Of a DNA stretch of 37,774 nt, positions 1 through 10,736 are shown piece after piece. The DNA is taken from the NCBI GenBank assembly GCA_020723505.1, contig DYIT01000005.1, forward strand, positions 51,546-89,319. The letters are read 5' to 3'. Below the pieces are notes generated by a model. It ran no database searches. It had not been told where the DNA came from and worked only from the letters and a program-made list of their open reading frames with translations. The stretch's first letter is position 1. Each line of letters begins with the position of its first letter. The DNA comes from Candidatus Kuenenia stuttgartensis (GTDB taxonomy: Bacteria; Planctomycetota; JAKEIC01; DYIT01). A program made the translations under genes and the position numbers.

Positions 1-2313
<2,313 letters not shown>

Positions 2314-2593
2314 GTCGTGCGCCCTTGAATAGGTCCTGCGCTCCGGCAGCCGGGTCCGGCCGCGGAACGACGGCCATGCGCCCGGCGAGGATACAATATC
2401 TGCCCCGGCATTTCACGCAGGATTGGGGAATATCGGCTTGAACCCGGATGACGGATTGCGGATAAATAGCGAAGCGGACTCCCGGTGCTGCGCCATGGGC
2501 TTTCCATCGGCTCCTTCGCGGCCGCGAGGGTTGTTACGGGCAGGGATGCGGTAACAGTCCGGGGGGCAAATCCGTTGAGAATACGGAGCAATC
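2314..2593. other. Divergent intergenic region between the histidine kinase and moxR operon
   Basis: No credible gene lies here; the antisense reading frames that cross it are shadows. It must carry the start signals of both flanking units. One inverted repeat is visible, TGTTAC (2532-2537) and GTAACA (2551-2556), 13 nt apart, about 40 nt before the moxR start. It could be an operator. A TACAAT at 2392-2397 lacks a matching -35 box. Confidence 0.4.
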
Positions 2594-3535
2594 ATGATGC
2601 AGCGCAAGGAGATTGAAGAGAAAACGGCGAGGCTCAGGGCGAACGTGTCGGGCGTTTTCATCGGCGATGCGGGCATACTGGACCTCGTCCTCACCGGCCT
2701 CATGTCGCGCGGCCATTTGCTGATTGAAGGAATCCCGGGCGTCGGGAAGACGGTGCTCGCCCGGGCGCTGGCCAAATCCATCGAGGGCAGCTTCAGGCGC
2801 ATCCAATTCACGCCGGACCTCCTTCCGTCCGACGTGCTCGGAGTATCAGTCTTCGACGCGAAGTCCGCGGCGTTCGAGTTCAGGCCCGGCCCGATATTCG
2901 CCAACGTCGTGCTGGCCGACGAAATCAACCGGACCTCCCCGAGAACCCAGTCAGCCCTGCTCGAGGCGATGAACGATTTCCAGGTCACGGTGGACGGCAC
3001 GACCCGGCCGACTCCGGATCCGTTCATCGTCCTCGCGACGCAGAACCCGGTCGAGTATGCCGGCACGTACCCCCTGCCGGAATCCCAGCTGGACAGGTTC
3101 TTCCTTGCCGTAACCCCGGGTTATCCCTCCAGGGAGGAGGAGGAAAAAATATTGAGGGACCAGGTCCTCAGGCATCCCCTCGAATCCCTGTCGAGCGTGA
3201 TATCCTTCGAAGACGTCAGGGGGATTCAGGAAGCCGTGCGGTCCGTGAAAGTGAGCGGCGAGGCGGTATCCTACATCCTGTCGATAGCGGAGGCGACGCG
3301 CGAATCGGCCGAGGTGATACTGGGAGCCTCCCCGAGGGCGTCTCTCTGCCTTTTCAGGGCCTCCCAGGCCCGCGCCCTCCTCAAGGGGAGGGATTTCGTC
3401 CTCCCCGACGACGTGAAGGCGCTGGCCGGTCCCGTGCTGGGGCACAGGCTAATCCCCAGAAGCCACATCCCCGGGGTTTCGGGGAGGATTGAGCTCGTGG
3501 ACAAGATTGTCGACACCGTTGCGGTGCCTGTATAG
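2594..3535 (+). CDS. MoxR-family AAA+ ATPase
   Basis: A 313-residue protein, the usual MoxR length. Walker A is GIPGVGKT (46-53), Walker B ends in LADE (107-110), sensor 1 is the Asn in ATQN (151), and the arginine finger region is LDRF (Arg168). The C-terminal half carries the lid typical of the family. MoxR ATPases act as chaperone-like remodelling enzymes, usually with von Willebrand or DUF58 partners. Here the partner follows directly, then a transglutaminase-like membrane protein, the common three-gene arrangement. ATG 2594 (or the ATG at 2597) follows a GGAG at about 2586. The substrate is not known. Confidence 0.95.
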   Translation: MMQRKEIEEKTARLRANVSGVFIGDAGILDLVLTGLMSRGHLLIEGIPGVGKTVLARALAKSIEGSFRRIQFTPDLLPSDVLGVSVFDAKSAAFEFRPGPIFANVVLADEINRTSPRTQSALLEAMNDFQVTVDGTTRPTPDPFIVLATQNPVEYAGTYPLPESQLDRFFLAVTPGYPSREEEEKILRDQVLRHPLESLSSVISFEDVRGIQEAVRSVKVSGEAVSYILSIAEATRESAEVILGASPRASLCLFRASQARALLKGRDFVLPDDVKALAGPVLGHRLIPRSHIPGVSGRIELVDKIVDTVAVPV

Positions 3536-3543
3536 GTCCAATT

Positions 3544-3574
3544 GGTCCTATGGGTCTCATAGGACTATAGGACC
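3544..3574. repeat. Alternative hairpins made of GGTCCTAT/ATAGGACC units before DUF58
   Basis: Between moxR and the DUF58 gene lies a short run of related units. Two hairpins compete: GTCCTATG (3545-3552) with CATAGGAC (3558-3565), loop of 5 nt; and GGTCCTAT (3544-3551) with ATAGGACC (3567-3574). More degenerate units continue to about 3587. It sits in the leader of the DUF58 gene and could be a dispersed repeat or affect translation. Confidence 0.6.
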
Positions 3575-3596
3575 GATAGGGCCTATGGGAGATCCC

Positions 3597-4904
3597 GTGC
3601 CTGACAAGAAGGCGATTTCGAAGAAGGCGGGAGCGCCTGCGCGGGCCGGTGGCGGCACCGGTCCGCGGCGCGGGTTTCCTCGGCTCACGGCGCAGGGCAT
3701 CATATTCGGCGCAGTGACAATCAGCGCAGGCGTCCTGGGCTTCGCAATCGTCAACAACTTCGTCATCCTCGTATTCTGCCTCATGACCGCCGCCTTCGCG
3801 TTCTCGGCCTGGTACCCCTTCTTCTCCATACTGAGGATTGGATTGAGGAGGAGGATTCCGCTCGAAATCTTCGCCGGCCGCCCTGCCGAATTCGTCCTGT
3901 CCGTGAGGCAGAAGAGCGCGTTCCTGCCTGCATACGCCCTTTCAATACGCGACCTCCTGGAGTGGTTCCCGGCAGGCAGGGCGCCTGAAGCCGCCGTGCT
4001 CTGCGCCGCGCCGCGAAGGACGGAACACGCGAAATACGGCGTCAGGTTCCAGCGGCGCGGGGTCTACGGCGGGGGCGACTGCCAGGTCAGGACCTCGTTC
4101 CCATTCGGGTTCTTTTCGGCGTCGGTCAGGAGCCGCGCGGAGTCCGAATTCACCGTGTTCCCCAAGCTCAGGTACGTCGGCACGGGTTCGCCCGGTTCCT
4201 GCATGACCGGGATGGACAGGCCTTCTCCTGAGAGGTTCGGCGGCGACTCCGAGTTCAAGCGACTGAGGGAATACGTATGCGGCGACAACCCGAAGGCGAT
4301 TCACTGGAAATCCACGGCGAAGCACGGGAAGCTCATGGTCCGCGACGAGGAGCGGTACGAATTGAAGAGGGCGGCAATCGTGATGGATACGAAACAGCCT
4401 TCGCTGAAGGGGAGGGTGAAAGGGTTCGTGGCCTTCGAGAGGGCGGTGTCGCTCGCCGCATCCGCCGCAGTGATGCTCGAGGAAGAGGGGTACATATACA
4501 GGATGCTCACGACAGGGGGGAAGGATGGACCGGCCGTTCCTGCGAGGGGAGGCGGACATCTCCGCGCGATTCTCACGACGCTGGCGTCGGTGCAGGCCTC
4601 GCCTTCGGACCCCGTCAGGGATTTCCTTTGCAGGGCTGGCCTGGATCGCCGCGAGGAGATAATCGTGATTGTCTCCGACGGGAATTCGGCGGCGGAGGCC
4701 CGCGGATGTTCGGCAGGATACCCGTCGATGAGCGTGATTGACTCCTCCGCGGCCGTCGCAGGGGCGCCATTCCCACGGCTGCGGGGCGGCGCTCTTCACG
4801 GCCTGTGCGGAAGGCGCCCGCCCATGACGCTGATGAAGCCCGCCGGCGCCCCCCCCGGCACGGGCGGCGGGCACGGCCGTCCCGGTTTCGCGAGGGAACG
4901 ATGA
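3597..4904 (+). CDS. DUF58 domain protein, membrane-anchored partner of MoxR
   Basis: Recognised by the DUF58 signature GDNPKAIHWKSTAKHGKLMVRD in two overlapping parts (GDNPKAIHWKST, then KLMVRD) near the middle, and by two N-terminal hydrophobic segments (GIIFGAVTISAGVLGFAIV and the stretch just after it). The start GTG 3597 is preferred because GGGAG (3587-3591) stands 5 nt before it; ATG 3585 lies in the repeat and has poor spacing. The C-terminal part has a von Willebrand-like strand (EIIVIVSDGN) followed by a Pro/Gly/Arg-rich tail unlike the family, which may be a degenerate end. DUF58 proteins accompany MoxR ATPases; the exact role is unknown. The stop overlaps the next start (ATGA). 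Confidence 0.88.
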   Translation: MPDKKAISKKAGAPARAGGGTGPRRGFPRLTAQGIIFGAVTISAGVLGFAIVNNFVILVFCLMTAAFAFSAWYPFFSILRIGLRRRIPLEIFAGRPAEFVLSVRQKSAFLPAYALSIRDLLEWFPAGRAPEAAVLCAAPRRTEHAKYGVRFQRRGVYGGGDCQVRTSFPFGFFSASVRSRAESEFTVFPKLRYVGTGSPGSCMTGMDRPSPERFGGDSEFKRLREYVCGDNPKAIHWKSTAKHGKLMVRDEERYELKRAAIVMDTKQPSLKGRVKGFVAFERAVSLAASAAVMLEEEGYIYRMLTTGGKDGPAVPARGGGHLRAILTTLASVQASPSDPVRDFLCRAGLDRREEIIVIVSDGNSAAEARGCSAGYPSMSVIDSSAAVAGAPFPRLRGGALHGLCGRRPPMTLMKPAGAPPGTGGGHGRPGFARER

Positions 4905-7171
4905 GCTTCAGCTCGATGATCAAGGTCTCGGCCTGGTTCATCATCCTCGCAGGAATGCTCGCATTCGAGGCGCCGAGGGGGGACCTGGGATGGATTGCGG
5001 CTTTCCTCGCCGCCAGCGGGGCGGCGTGGTTCCTTCGCAGCCGATCTGTCGTATTCCCTCCCAGAACGCGCAACGAGAGGACCGCCGCCTTCATCCTGCT
5101 CATCGGGGGCGCGCTCGCGGTGATGGTCTTCGAAAAAGACCTCGAAGCTTCGGTGTTCAGAATCGTCTTCCTAATGCAGGTCCTCAGGTTCTTCTCGGCC
5201 GAACGGGCCGGGCATTACGTTCATGCTGCCGCCCTCTCCCTCCTGCCCGTTCTCGCGGCATGCATCGCGCCCAAGAACTTCCTCTTCTTCCCGACAATCT
5301 CGTATTTCGCCGCGTCATGGGTCTTCTTCCTCGCCATGCTGAGGATTAGGGCGCACCTCGTGGCCGAGGCGTTCAAGACGAAAGCGAAGACCGGCGCGAA
5401 GTCCGACGTCGCCGCGCTCATGGACGCGGAATTCCACAGGCGGACGAGCTTCAACCGCGTGTTCTTCTTCTCCCTGGCCTCCCTTGCCTATGTCTTCACG
5501 GCCGGAGCCTTCCTCTTTATCGTCCTGCCGAGGCCCTCCACCGGCACAGGCGTGAGGGGGGCCCCTGAACGGGAATACGGCAGGAACATATCCCTCCCCG
5601 AGAAGCCGTCTCCCCGCAGAGAGGGCGGCTTCGGCCGGGATTCGGACGCCCCGGGGGTGTTCAGGGACAGGATTGTCCTCGAGAAGCCCATGGACCAGGG
5701 AATCGAGGAAGGGCCCGGGTCGGAGGTCGGCACCGTGAGGTTCTACAGGGGAGGCCGAATAGCCAGGCCTCCGCACCCGTCCGAGAGGTATTTCAAGGGC
5801 GCGGTGCTGGACTACTTCGACGGAGTGACCTGGACCAGGTACGACGAAAGGGCCTGGAAACTGGAGGACTTGAGCGACGGCGTCGGGGACGGGCTCGTCA
5901 GATTCGGGCCGGGCAGCGGCCTTGCCGCGGAATGGACCAGGCAGGAGTACAGGATTCGCCGGTCCGCGGGGCCGCTCAGGTTCTACATGGAGAGGCTGGA
6001 GGCGGTCGATGCCTCGTCAGTAATCATTGACGCGGCCGGAACGCTGCAGGCCGTCTCGCCGGCGCAGGGCGACGGCGAATTCACTGCCTACGGAGTCCAT
6101 TCCTCCTTGTCCGGCACGGCAAGGTGGCTCTATGAGGGCGACCCGCCGGACAAATACACCGACCTGCCGCCCGGGCTTGATCGGGTTGAATCCCTGGCGC
6201 AGGCCGTGGCGGGGGCCGAGACCGGAGCGCGGAAGAGGGCGGAGGCGATTCTCGGGCATTTGCAGGGCAGATGCTCCTACAGGAGGGCTCCGGCGCCCGC
6301 GGGGGACGCCGATCCCCTCAGGGCGTTCCTGTTCGAGACAAGGGAGGGAAACTGCGAGCTGTTCTCGACCGCGCTTGCCGTGATGCTGAGGTGCCTCGAT
6401 GTCCCGGCCCGAGTCGTGGTCGGATTCCACGGCGGGGAGACCCGGAAGTCCCTGAACGGGGCAGAGTACATCGTCCTGAGCCTCAGAAACGCCCATGCAT
6501 GGGTCGAGGTCTATGTGGACGACGAGGGATGGGTGCGATTCGACGCCACTCCCGCATCCGCGGATCCGGTCGTCGCCGCGATTCCCGACGATCCGCCCTT
6601 CGCCGAGGAGCCCCCGCCGGTCGCCCCCCCGGCTGGGCCGAATCGGCCCGGCTTGATTGAACTCGTCGCAAAGTACGACAGGAGGAGCCAGGCAGCCGTC
6701 GTCGACAAGGGCAGGGACGGCGCGAAGGTCCTCCTCCGCGGGGTTGGGCGGCTCTGCGCGGGGGCGATTTCCATGCCCGAGGTGACGGCCGCAATAGCGC
6801 TGCTGTCCCTTGCGCTGATGCTGGCGCTCAGGTTCCGCGGCCGCATCGGAAGGGCGGCAGCGGCGATCGGAATCCGCGGCGCCGGTTCCGGGAAGCGGGC
6901 AACGAAGTTCTATGAGGCGTTCCTCAGGGCGATGGAGGCGAGGGGATTCACCAGGCGTCCGAGCCAGACTCCCCTCGAGTTCGCGGAAGCGGTGGTTTCA
7001 AGGGATTCATCCATCTCAAGGGAAGTGAACCTGGTGACGCATTCATTCAATCGCGCAATCTACGGGATGGATTCGCTTTCCGGGGAGGAGATGTCGATGA
7101 CGGAAGAAGCCATCGGCAGGCTGGGAGAAAATGAGGCGGAACGGAGCGGCGGGAAGCAGCGGTCGCGATGA
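4901..7171 (+). CDS. Transglutaminase-like membrane protein (TgpA/DUF3488 type)
   Basis: 756 residues from ATG 4901, which overlaps the DUF58 stop and follows GAGGGA (4892-4897). About five or six membrane segments fill the first ~220 residues (DUF3488-like), then an extracytoplasmic region, then a transglutaminase-like fold with a complete papain-type triad: Cys485 in GNCELFS, His532 in NAHAWVEVY, Asp548 in FDATP. A further membrane segment (VTAAIALLSLALMLALRF) precedes a DUF4129-like cytoplasmic tail. Homologues such as Pseudomonas TgpA are membrane proteins with an active transglutaminase domain. Here the triad is intact, so a catalytic role in the envelope is likely; the substrate is unknown. 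Last gene of the moxR operon. Confidence 0.92.
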   Translation: MSFSSMIKVSAWFIILAGMLAFEAPRGDLGWIAAFLAASGAAWFLRSRSVVFPPRTRNERTAAFILLIGGALAVMVFEKDLEASVFRIVFLMQVLRFFSAERAGHYVHAAALSLLPVLAACIAPKNFLFFPTISYFAASWVFFLAMLRIRAHLVAEAFKTKAKTGAKSDVAALMDAEFHRRTSFNRVFFFSLASLAYVFTAGAFLFIVLPRPSTGTGVRGAPEREYGRNISLPEKPSPRREGGFGRDSDAPGVFRDRIVLEKPMDQGIEEGPGSEVGTVRFYRGGRIARPPHPSERYFKGAVLDYFDGVTWTRYDERAWKLEDLSDGVGDGLVRFGPGSGLAAEWTRQEYRIRRSAGPLRFYMERLEAVDASSVIIDAAGTLQAVSPAQGDGEFTAYGVHSSLSGTARWLYEGDPPDKYTDLPPGLDRVESLAQAVAGAETGARKRAEAILGHLQGRCSYRRAPAPAGDADPLRAFLFETREGNCELFSTALAVMLRCLDVPARVVVGFHGGETRKSLNGAEYIVLSLRNAHAWVEVYVDDEGWVRFDATPASADPVVAAIPDDPPFAEEPPPVAPPAGPNRPGLIELVAKYDRRSQAAVVDKGRDGAKVLLRGVGRLCAGAISMPEVTAAIALLSLALMLALRFRGRIGRAAAAIGIRGAGSGKRATKFYEAFLRAMEARGFTRRPSQTPLEFAEAVVSRDSSISREVNLVTHSFNRAIYGMDSLSGEEMSMTEEAIGRLGENEAERSGGKQRSR

Positions 7172-7212
7172 CCGCCCGGGGGATTTCCGGAACCGGAAGG
7201 GCCGATTCCGGA

Positions 7213-7389
7213 TCAGAGCGTCTGCCCTGTCTTGCTCACCTCGTATGAGAAGATTTGGTCGCAATGCAGGCACCTGCAGAGCATTCTCACGTTCCCGGAG
7301 GGCGAAAGCTCCCTGCGGAAGATCCTCTTTTCCGTGCGGCTGCAGATTGGGCAGATGACTCTTGTGTTCTCGACCACGGCTTTCAGCAT
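7213..7389 (-). CDS. 58-residue zinc-ribbon-like mini-protein
   Basis: A small gene supported by a near-perfect ribosome site, GAGGTGAT (plus-strand 7392-7399), with six bases between its GAGG and ATG 7389. The product has CPIC (Cys13, Cys16) and CRCLHC (Cys38, Cys40, Cys43), with 26 residues between Cys13 and Cys40: a C-x2-C / C-x2-C zinc ribbon with one extra Cys. The middle is basic (KRIFRREL). It has no signal peptide or membrane segment, so it is probably cytosolic, perhaps a nucleic-acid-binding or adaptor protein. It is convergent with the transglutaminase gene. No family was recognised. Codon use is like the neighbours. Confidence 0.75.
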   Translation of the reverse strand: MLKAVVENTRVICPICSRTEKRIFRRELSPSGNVRMLCRCLHCDQIFSYEVSKTGQTL

Positions 7390-7517
7390 CAATCACCTCG
7401 ACATTACTACCACCCCTCTCTCACCCTCTGTATCGGCGCGGCGGACTGTGAAATTTAGCCGATTGATGTTTTTATCGCGGCCGCCGGCGAAATCCGGCCG
7501 GAATCCCGTATTGGATG

Positions 7518-8348
7518 TCAGCCGGCTGCCGTGAGCGCGTCGCAGGCGCCCATGTAAATCATCTGGCCGGCGGTAGCCGCGAGCACGACGCAGAAGACCG
7601 CGGTTATCGCCTTGACTGGTATGACGGCGGTGAGTCGCGCGCCCGCGTATGCGCCGCCGATGAGCCACGGCACCATCACGCCGGAAACCGCTGCGGCCGA
7701 CCACCACGGGTGAGGGCTGAAGTCGCCGTAAACCGCGGCGCTGCCGGTCGAAAGGGCGAATCCGACCAGCACGGCAGGGATCATCGCCACGGTGGAGTTG
7801 GCAATCGAGTTCTTGAGCCCCATCCGCAGGAACACCTGCTGGCAGGGCGTGAGCACCGCCCCGCCGCCGACTCCGAGGACGCCTACGACCAGGCCCATCG
7901 GTATGCCGAGAAGCGTCGCCCTTGTCTTCGAAATCTCGTCTTCCAGGGCGCAGATCCCTTCTCCGCGGGCGAGGAGAGAACGGACGTTGACGGCGATGAC
8001 GTAGAGCAGGAACAGCCCGAACAGCACCTCGAAGCTCCAGGGCGGGATGGCGCGGCCCATCGCGTAGCCTGCCAGCACGCCGGCCAGGGCGGTCGGCACG
8101 ATGCGCTTCACCACCCCGGGAAACATGTTGCCGGACCTGTAGTGTCCAGCCGCCGAGGAGGCGGACGTGAATATCATGCACGTGAAGGTTATCCCCTTGA
8201 TGAACTGCGGGTTGTCGATTCCGAAGAGGATTGTGAAGGCGGGGATCATTATTATCCCCCCGCCGATGCCCACGAGCCCAGAGACCAGGCCTGTAATGAG
8301 TCCCAGGACCGTCAGGAAGGCCAGGTTTTGCGCGGAAAGGAACTCCAT
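7518..8348 (-). CDS. TauE/SafE-family sulfite/organosulfonate exporter-like permease
   Basis: A 276-residue polytopic membrane protein. Two glycine-rich half-repeats mark the family: GLVSGLVGIGGGIIMIP near the N-terminus and VVGVLGVGGGAVLTP in the middle, each at the start of a four-helix half. TauE/SafE proteins move sulfite, sulfoacetate or other small anions; the substrate here cannot be told. ATG 8348 begins one base after the glmM stop, so it is co-transcribed; a TTG at 8366 inside glmM is less likely. It is the last gene of the folP-cdaA-cdaR-glmM unit, an unusual place for this permease. Confidence 0.9.
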   Translation of the reverse strand: MEFLSAQNLAFLTVLGLITGLVSGLVGIGGGIIMIPAFTILFGIDNPQFIKGITFTCMIFTSASSAAGHYRSGNMFPGVVKRIVPTALAGVLAGYAMGRAIPPWSFEVLFGLFLLYVIAVNVRSLLARGEGICALEDEISKTRATLLGIPMGLVVGVLGVGGGAVLTPCQQVFLRMGLKNSIANSTVAMIPAVLVGFALSTGSAAVYGDFSPHPWWSAAAVSGVMVPWLIGGAYAGARLTAVIPVKAITAVFCVVLAATAGQMIYMGACDALTAAG

Positions 8349-8349
8349 G

Positions 8350-9696
8350 TCAGCGGGCTTTCTCAAAGGCGGCGGCTATGCGCTGCGCGTGCTCGCGCAC
8401 CGCCCTCGGGTCAGCGCCTTCCACCAGGATTCTCGCCACGTTCTCGGTTCCCGAGTACCTGAGCAACACCCTCCCGCGGGAGGCAAGCTCGGTCTCGACC
8501 TCGGAAACAACCTCCAGAAGCCCATCGATTTCCCGGAATGGGGTCTTTCTCCCGACCGGGACATTGACCAGGGCCTGAGGCAGGAGCGTAATGCACCCGG
8601 CCGCCTCGGACGCGCTACGGCCGCTTTCGACCACCGATTTCAGGAACGCGAGGGCGGCCACTGTCCCGTCGCCTGGAAGCGGCCCTTCCGGGCCTCCGAA
8701 CATGATGTGGCCCGACTGCTCGCCGCCAAGCGCAAGGCCCAGGGCCTTCATTGCGGCGGCGACGTTCCTGTCGCCGACATCGGTCCTGCGCAGCGAAATC
8801 CCCGCGCCGGCCAGGCTAAGGGAGAGCCCGGCGTTGCTCATGATTGTGGCTGCCACCGCGCTGCCCGGAAGCCTTCCGCCTGCTTTCATGCTCCTCGCCA
8901 GAACGGCAAGTATCTGGTCGCCGTCCAGAATCCCGCCCTTTTCGTCCGCGGCAATCAGCCTGTCTCCGTCCCCGTCGAGCGCGGCTCCGAAAAAGGCTCC
9001 GGAATTCCGGACCATGTCCGCCATGCCTTCCGGGTGGAGCGCGCCGCATCCGAGGTTGATGTTGAGGCCGTCGGGGTTGCATGCGGTTTCGACGACTTCC
9101 GCGCCGAGCCTCCGGAAGATTTCCGGCGCTGACCGGGCTCCGGCGCCGTTCGCGCAGTCGAGGACGACCTTGATTCCCCTCAGGCGGAATCCGGGTCCGA
9201 TACGGTCCATCATCGACCGGATGTACGCTTCCATCGCCCCTTCGGCGTCCGACACGCCGCCCGGCGGCCGGGATGGAACGTAGGGGAAGGAGGAGGCGCC
9301 GGCGTCGTACAGCTCTTCAATCGCCTTTTCCATCTCCTCCGGAATCTTGAGCCCGTCCCGGAGCATGACCTTTATACCGTTGTCCGCTGCGGGGTTGTGC
9401 GACGCCGATACCACCGCGGCGGCTTCCGCGCCGAGGGCGACGGCTGCCGCGTGCGCCCCCGGAGTCGTGATGACACCGGCCCTTGCGACGCCGAGGCCTT
9501 CGGCGGACAAGCCCGAAACGAGCGCGCACTCAATCATCGGGCCCGAAATCCGGGTGTCGCGAGCGACCAGGCACGAACGAACCCCGTTCTCCCTGAGCAC
9601 CGCGCCTATCGCCCTGCCCATCAGCGCGGTGCGCTCGGGCCTGAGCACGCCTTCCCCGGCCTTGCCCCTTATGCCGTCGGTCCCGAAATGCCTCAT
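8350..9696 (-). CDS. glmM: Phosphoglucosamine mutase GlmM
   Basis: A 448-residue enzyme of the usual length that turns glucosamine-6-phosphate into glucosamine-1-phosphate for UDP-GlcNAc, peptidoglycan and lipid A. It begins with the GlmM signature FGTDGIRG (4-11). The phosphoserine is Ser99 in SASHNP, the Mg2+ loop is DGDGDR (241-246), the sugar-binding loop is GEQSGH, and the C-terminal phosphate loop is RYSGTEN. ATG 9696 overlaps the cdaR stop (ATGA); the longer upstream frame is not conserved-looking. The cdaA-cdaR-glmM order is well known in Firmicutes, where GlmM can bind and restrain CdaA; the same control is plausible here. Confidence 0.97.
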   Translation of the reverse strand: MRHFGTDGIRGKAGEGVLRPERTALMGRAIGAVLRENGVRSCLVARDTRISGPMIECALVSGLSAEGLGVARAGVITTPGAHAAAVALGAEAAAVVSASHNPAADNGIKVMLRDGLKIPEEMEKAIEELYDAGASSFPYVPSRPPGGVSDAEGAMEAYIRSMMDRIGPGFRLRGIKVVLDCANGAGARSAPEIFRRLGAEVVETACNPDGLNINLGCGALHPEGMADMVRNSGAFFGAALDGDGDRLIAADEKGGILDGDQILAVLARSMKAGGRLPGSAVAATIMSNAGLSLSLAGAGISLRRTDVGDRNVAAAMKALGLALGGEQSGHIMFGGPEGPLPGDGTVAALAFLKSVVESGRSASEAAGCITLLPQALVNVPVGRKTPFREIDGLLEVVSEVETELASRGRVLLRYSGTENVARILVEGADPRAVREHAQRIAAAFEKAR

Positions 9697-10736
9697 TTGC
9701 CTTTGAGCCTTATGACCTTGAATCTCACGAGTTCCTCGTCGGCCAGAAGCGCCTGGACCGCACGCCTCGCCTCGGCATTCGGGCCGGTCACGGAACAGCG
9801 GATGGGCGCCATCGCATGCTGAGTGTCCGATTCCTCGTTCATCCATCGTTCGTACGCCAACGTGTCCAGTTCCGCCGTCAGGAGCAGGTCCTCAGGCCCC
9901 ACGCGCTCCACAAGCTCCGCCGGCCCGGAAACCGTGACGTCCCTCCGTTCGTCTATCTCAATCTTGAAGCGGTCGTGCGCCCAGTTCCTCGGATAGATGA
10001 CCTTCAATGGGACCCGTTCCACCAGCTTGCGCCCCGGCTCCTTGCTGATTGTCACCTGCACCACCACCTGCCTCGCGGCCGAGACCGGATACTCCCCCAC
10101 TTTCGAAGCCACTCCGGCCGGGTCCTCGAATGACTCGTCCCTGCCGAAGAGGAACACCTGGCCGCTCTCGATTTCCTCGACCCCGTCCAGGGCGATTCTC
10201 GGGCCGCGCACGGCGACCCTGGACGGCGTCACCTTGACCTTCTGCACGACGTAGCCCTTCTCCGGGGATCCGACCAGGGCCGGAATCACCCTGAGGTCCT
10301 TCTCGCCCATCCTGACGAGCGTCACCTGGATGGAGGGCGGGACTATGGCCTCGATTTTCAGGTCCAGCGGCTGCGCGTTGAAACAGGCCGGGGTCAGCGC
10401 GACGGAATGCGTCACCTCCAGCCGATCGGGTTCGCCTATCTGCTCGTCGCCGATTCGCACGACCCCGCGGAGCCGCTCCCGGAGGACGAGGTCGCCAGCC
10501 CTGGCGACGTCCGACCTCGTTCCTTTGAGCACGATCCGGACCTTGTGCACGTCCTGCTTCATGATTTCCCAGTCCCTGCTGCCCTGCAGAATCACGTCCA
10601 CCGGGACCTCCTGCTCGATCTTGTCCGTGATTTCCGCGTCCAGCGCGAACCAGACCGCCACGGCGAGGCCGAGAGACAGGATTTTCGCCGGCAGATTCGA
10701 CTTGAACAGCGACAGCGCAAGATTCAGGAGATTCAC
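9693..10736 (-). CDS. cdaR: YbbR-domain membrane protein, CdaA regulator
   Basis: 347 residues. A single N-terminal membrane segment (LPAKILSLGLAVAVWFALD) is followed by YbbR-type beta-rich repeats on the outside of the membrane. Each repeat ends in a characteristic valine-rich strand, such as VRIVLKGTRSDV or RVAVRGPRIAL. In the family, CdaR binds the diadenylate cyclase CdaA and changes its activity. The start is GTG 10736, overlapping the cdaA stop (GTGA), with AAGGAG upstream. The gene is placed between cdaA and glmM, which supports the role. The symbol rests on context and fold; no sequence motif is diagnostic. Confidence 0.9.
   Translation of the reverse strand: MNLLNLALSLFKSNLPAKILSLGLAVAVWFALDAEITDKIEQEVPVDVILQGSRDWEIMKQDVHKVRIVLKGTRSDVARAGDLVLRERLRGVVRIGDEQIGEPDRLEVTHSVALTPACFNAQPLDLKIEAIVPPSIQVTLVRMGEKDLRVIPALVGSPEKGYVVQKVKVTPSRVAVRGPRIALDGVEEIESGQVFLFGRDESFEDPAGVASKVGEYPVSAARQVVVQVTISKEPGRKLVERVPLKVIYPRNWAHDRFKIEIDERRDVTVSGPAELVERVGPEDLLLTAELDTLAYERWMNEESDTQHAMAPIRCSVTGPNAEARRAVQALLADEELVRFKVIRLKGK

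Noticed and set aside
3489-3596. Upstream extension of the DUF58 gene with Gly-Pro-x triplets resembling collagen
   Set aside because: The triplets come from the GGTCCTAT repeat, overlap moxR, and lack a start with a ribosome site.
7185-7198. TTCCGG/CCGGAA as a terminator after the transglutaminase gene
   Set aside because: The loop is only two bases and no T tract follows on either strand.
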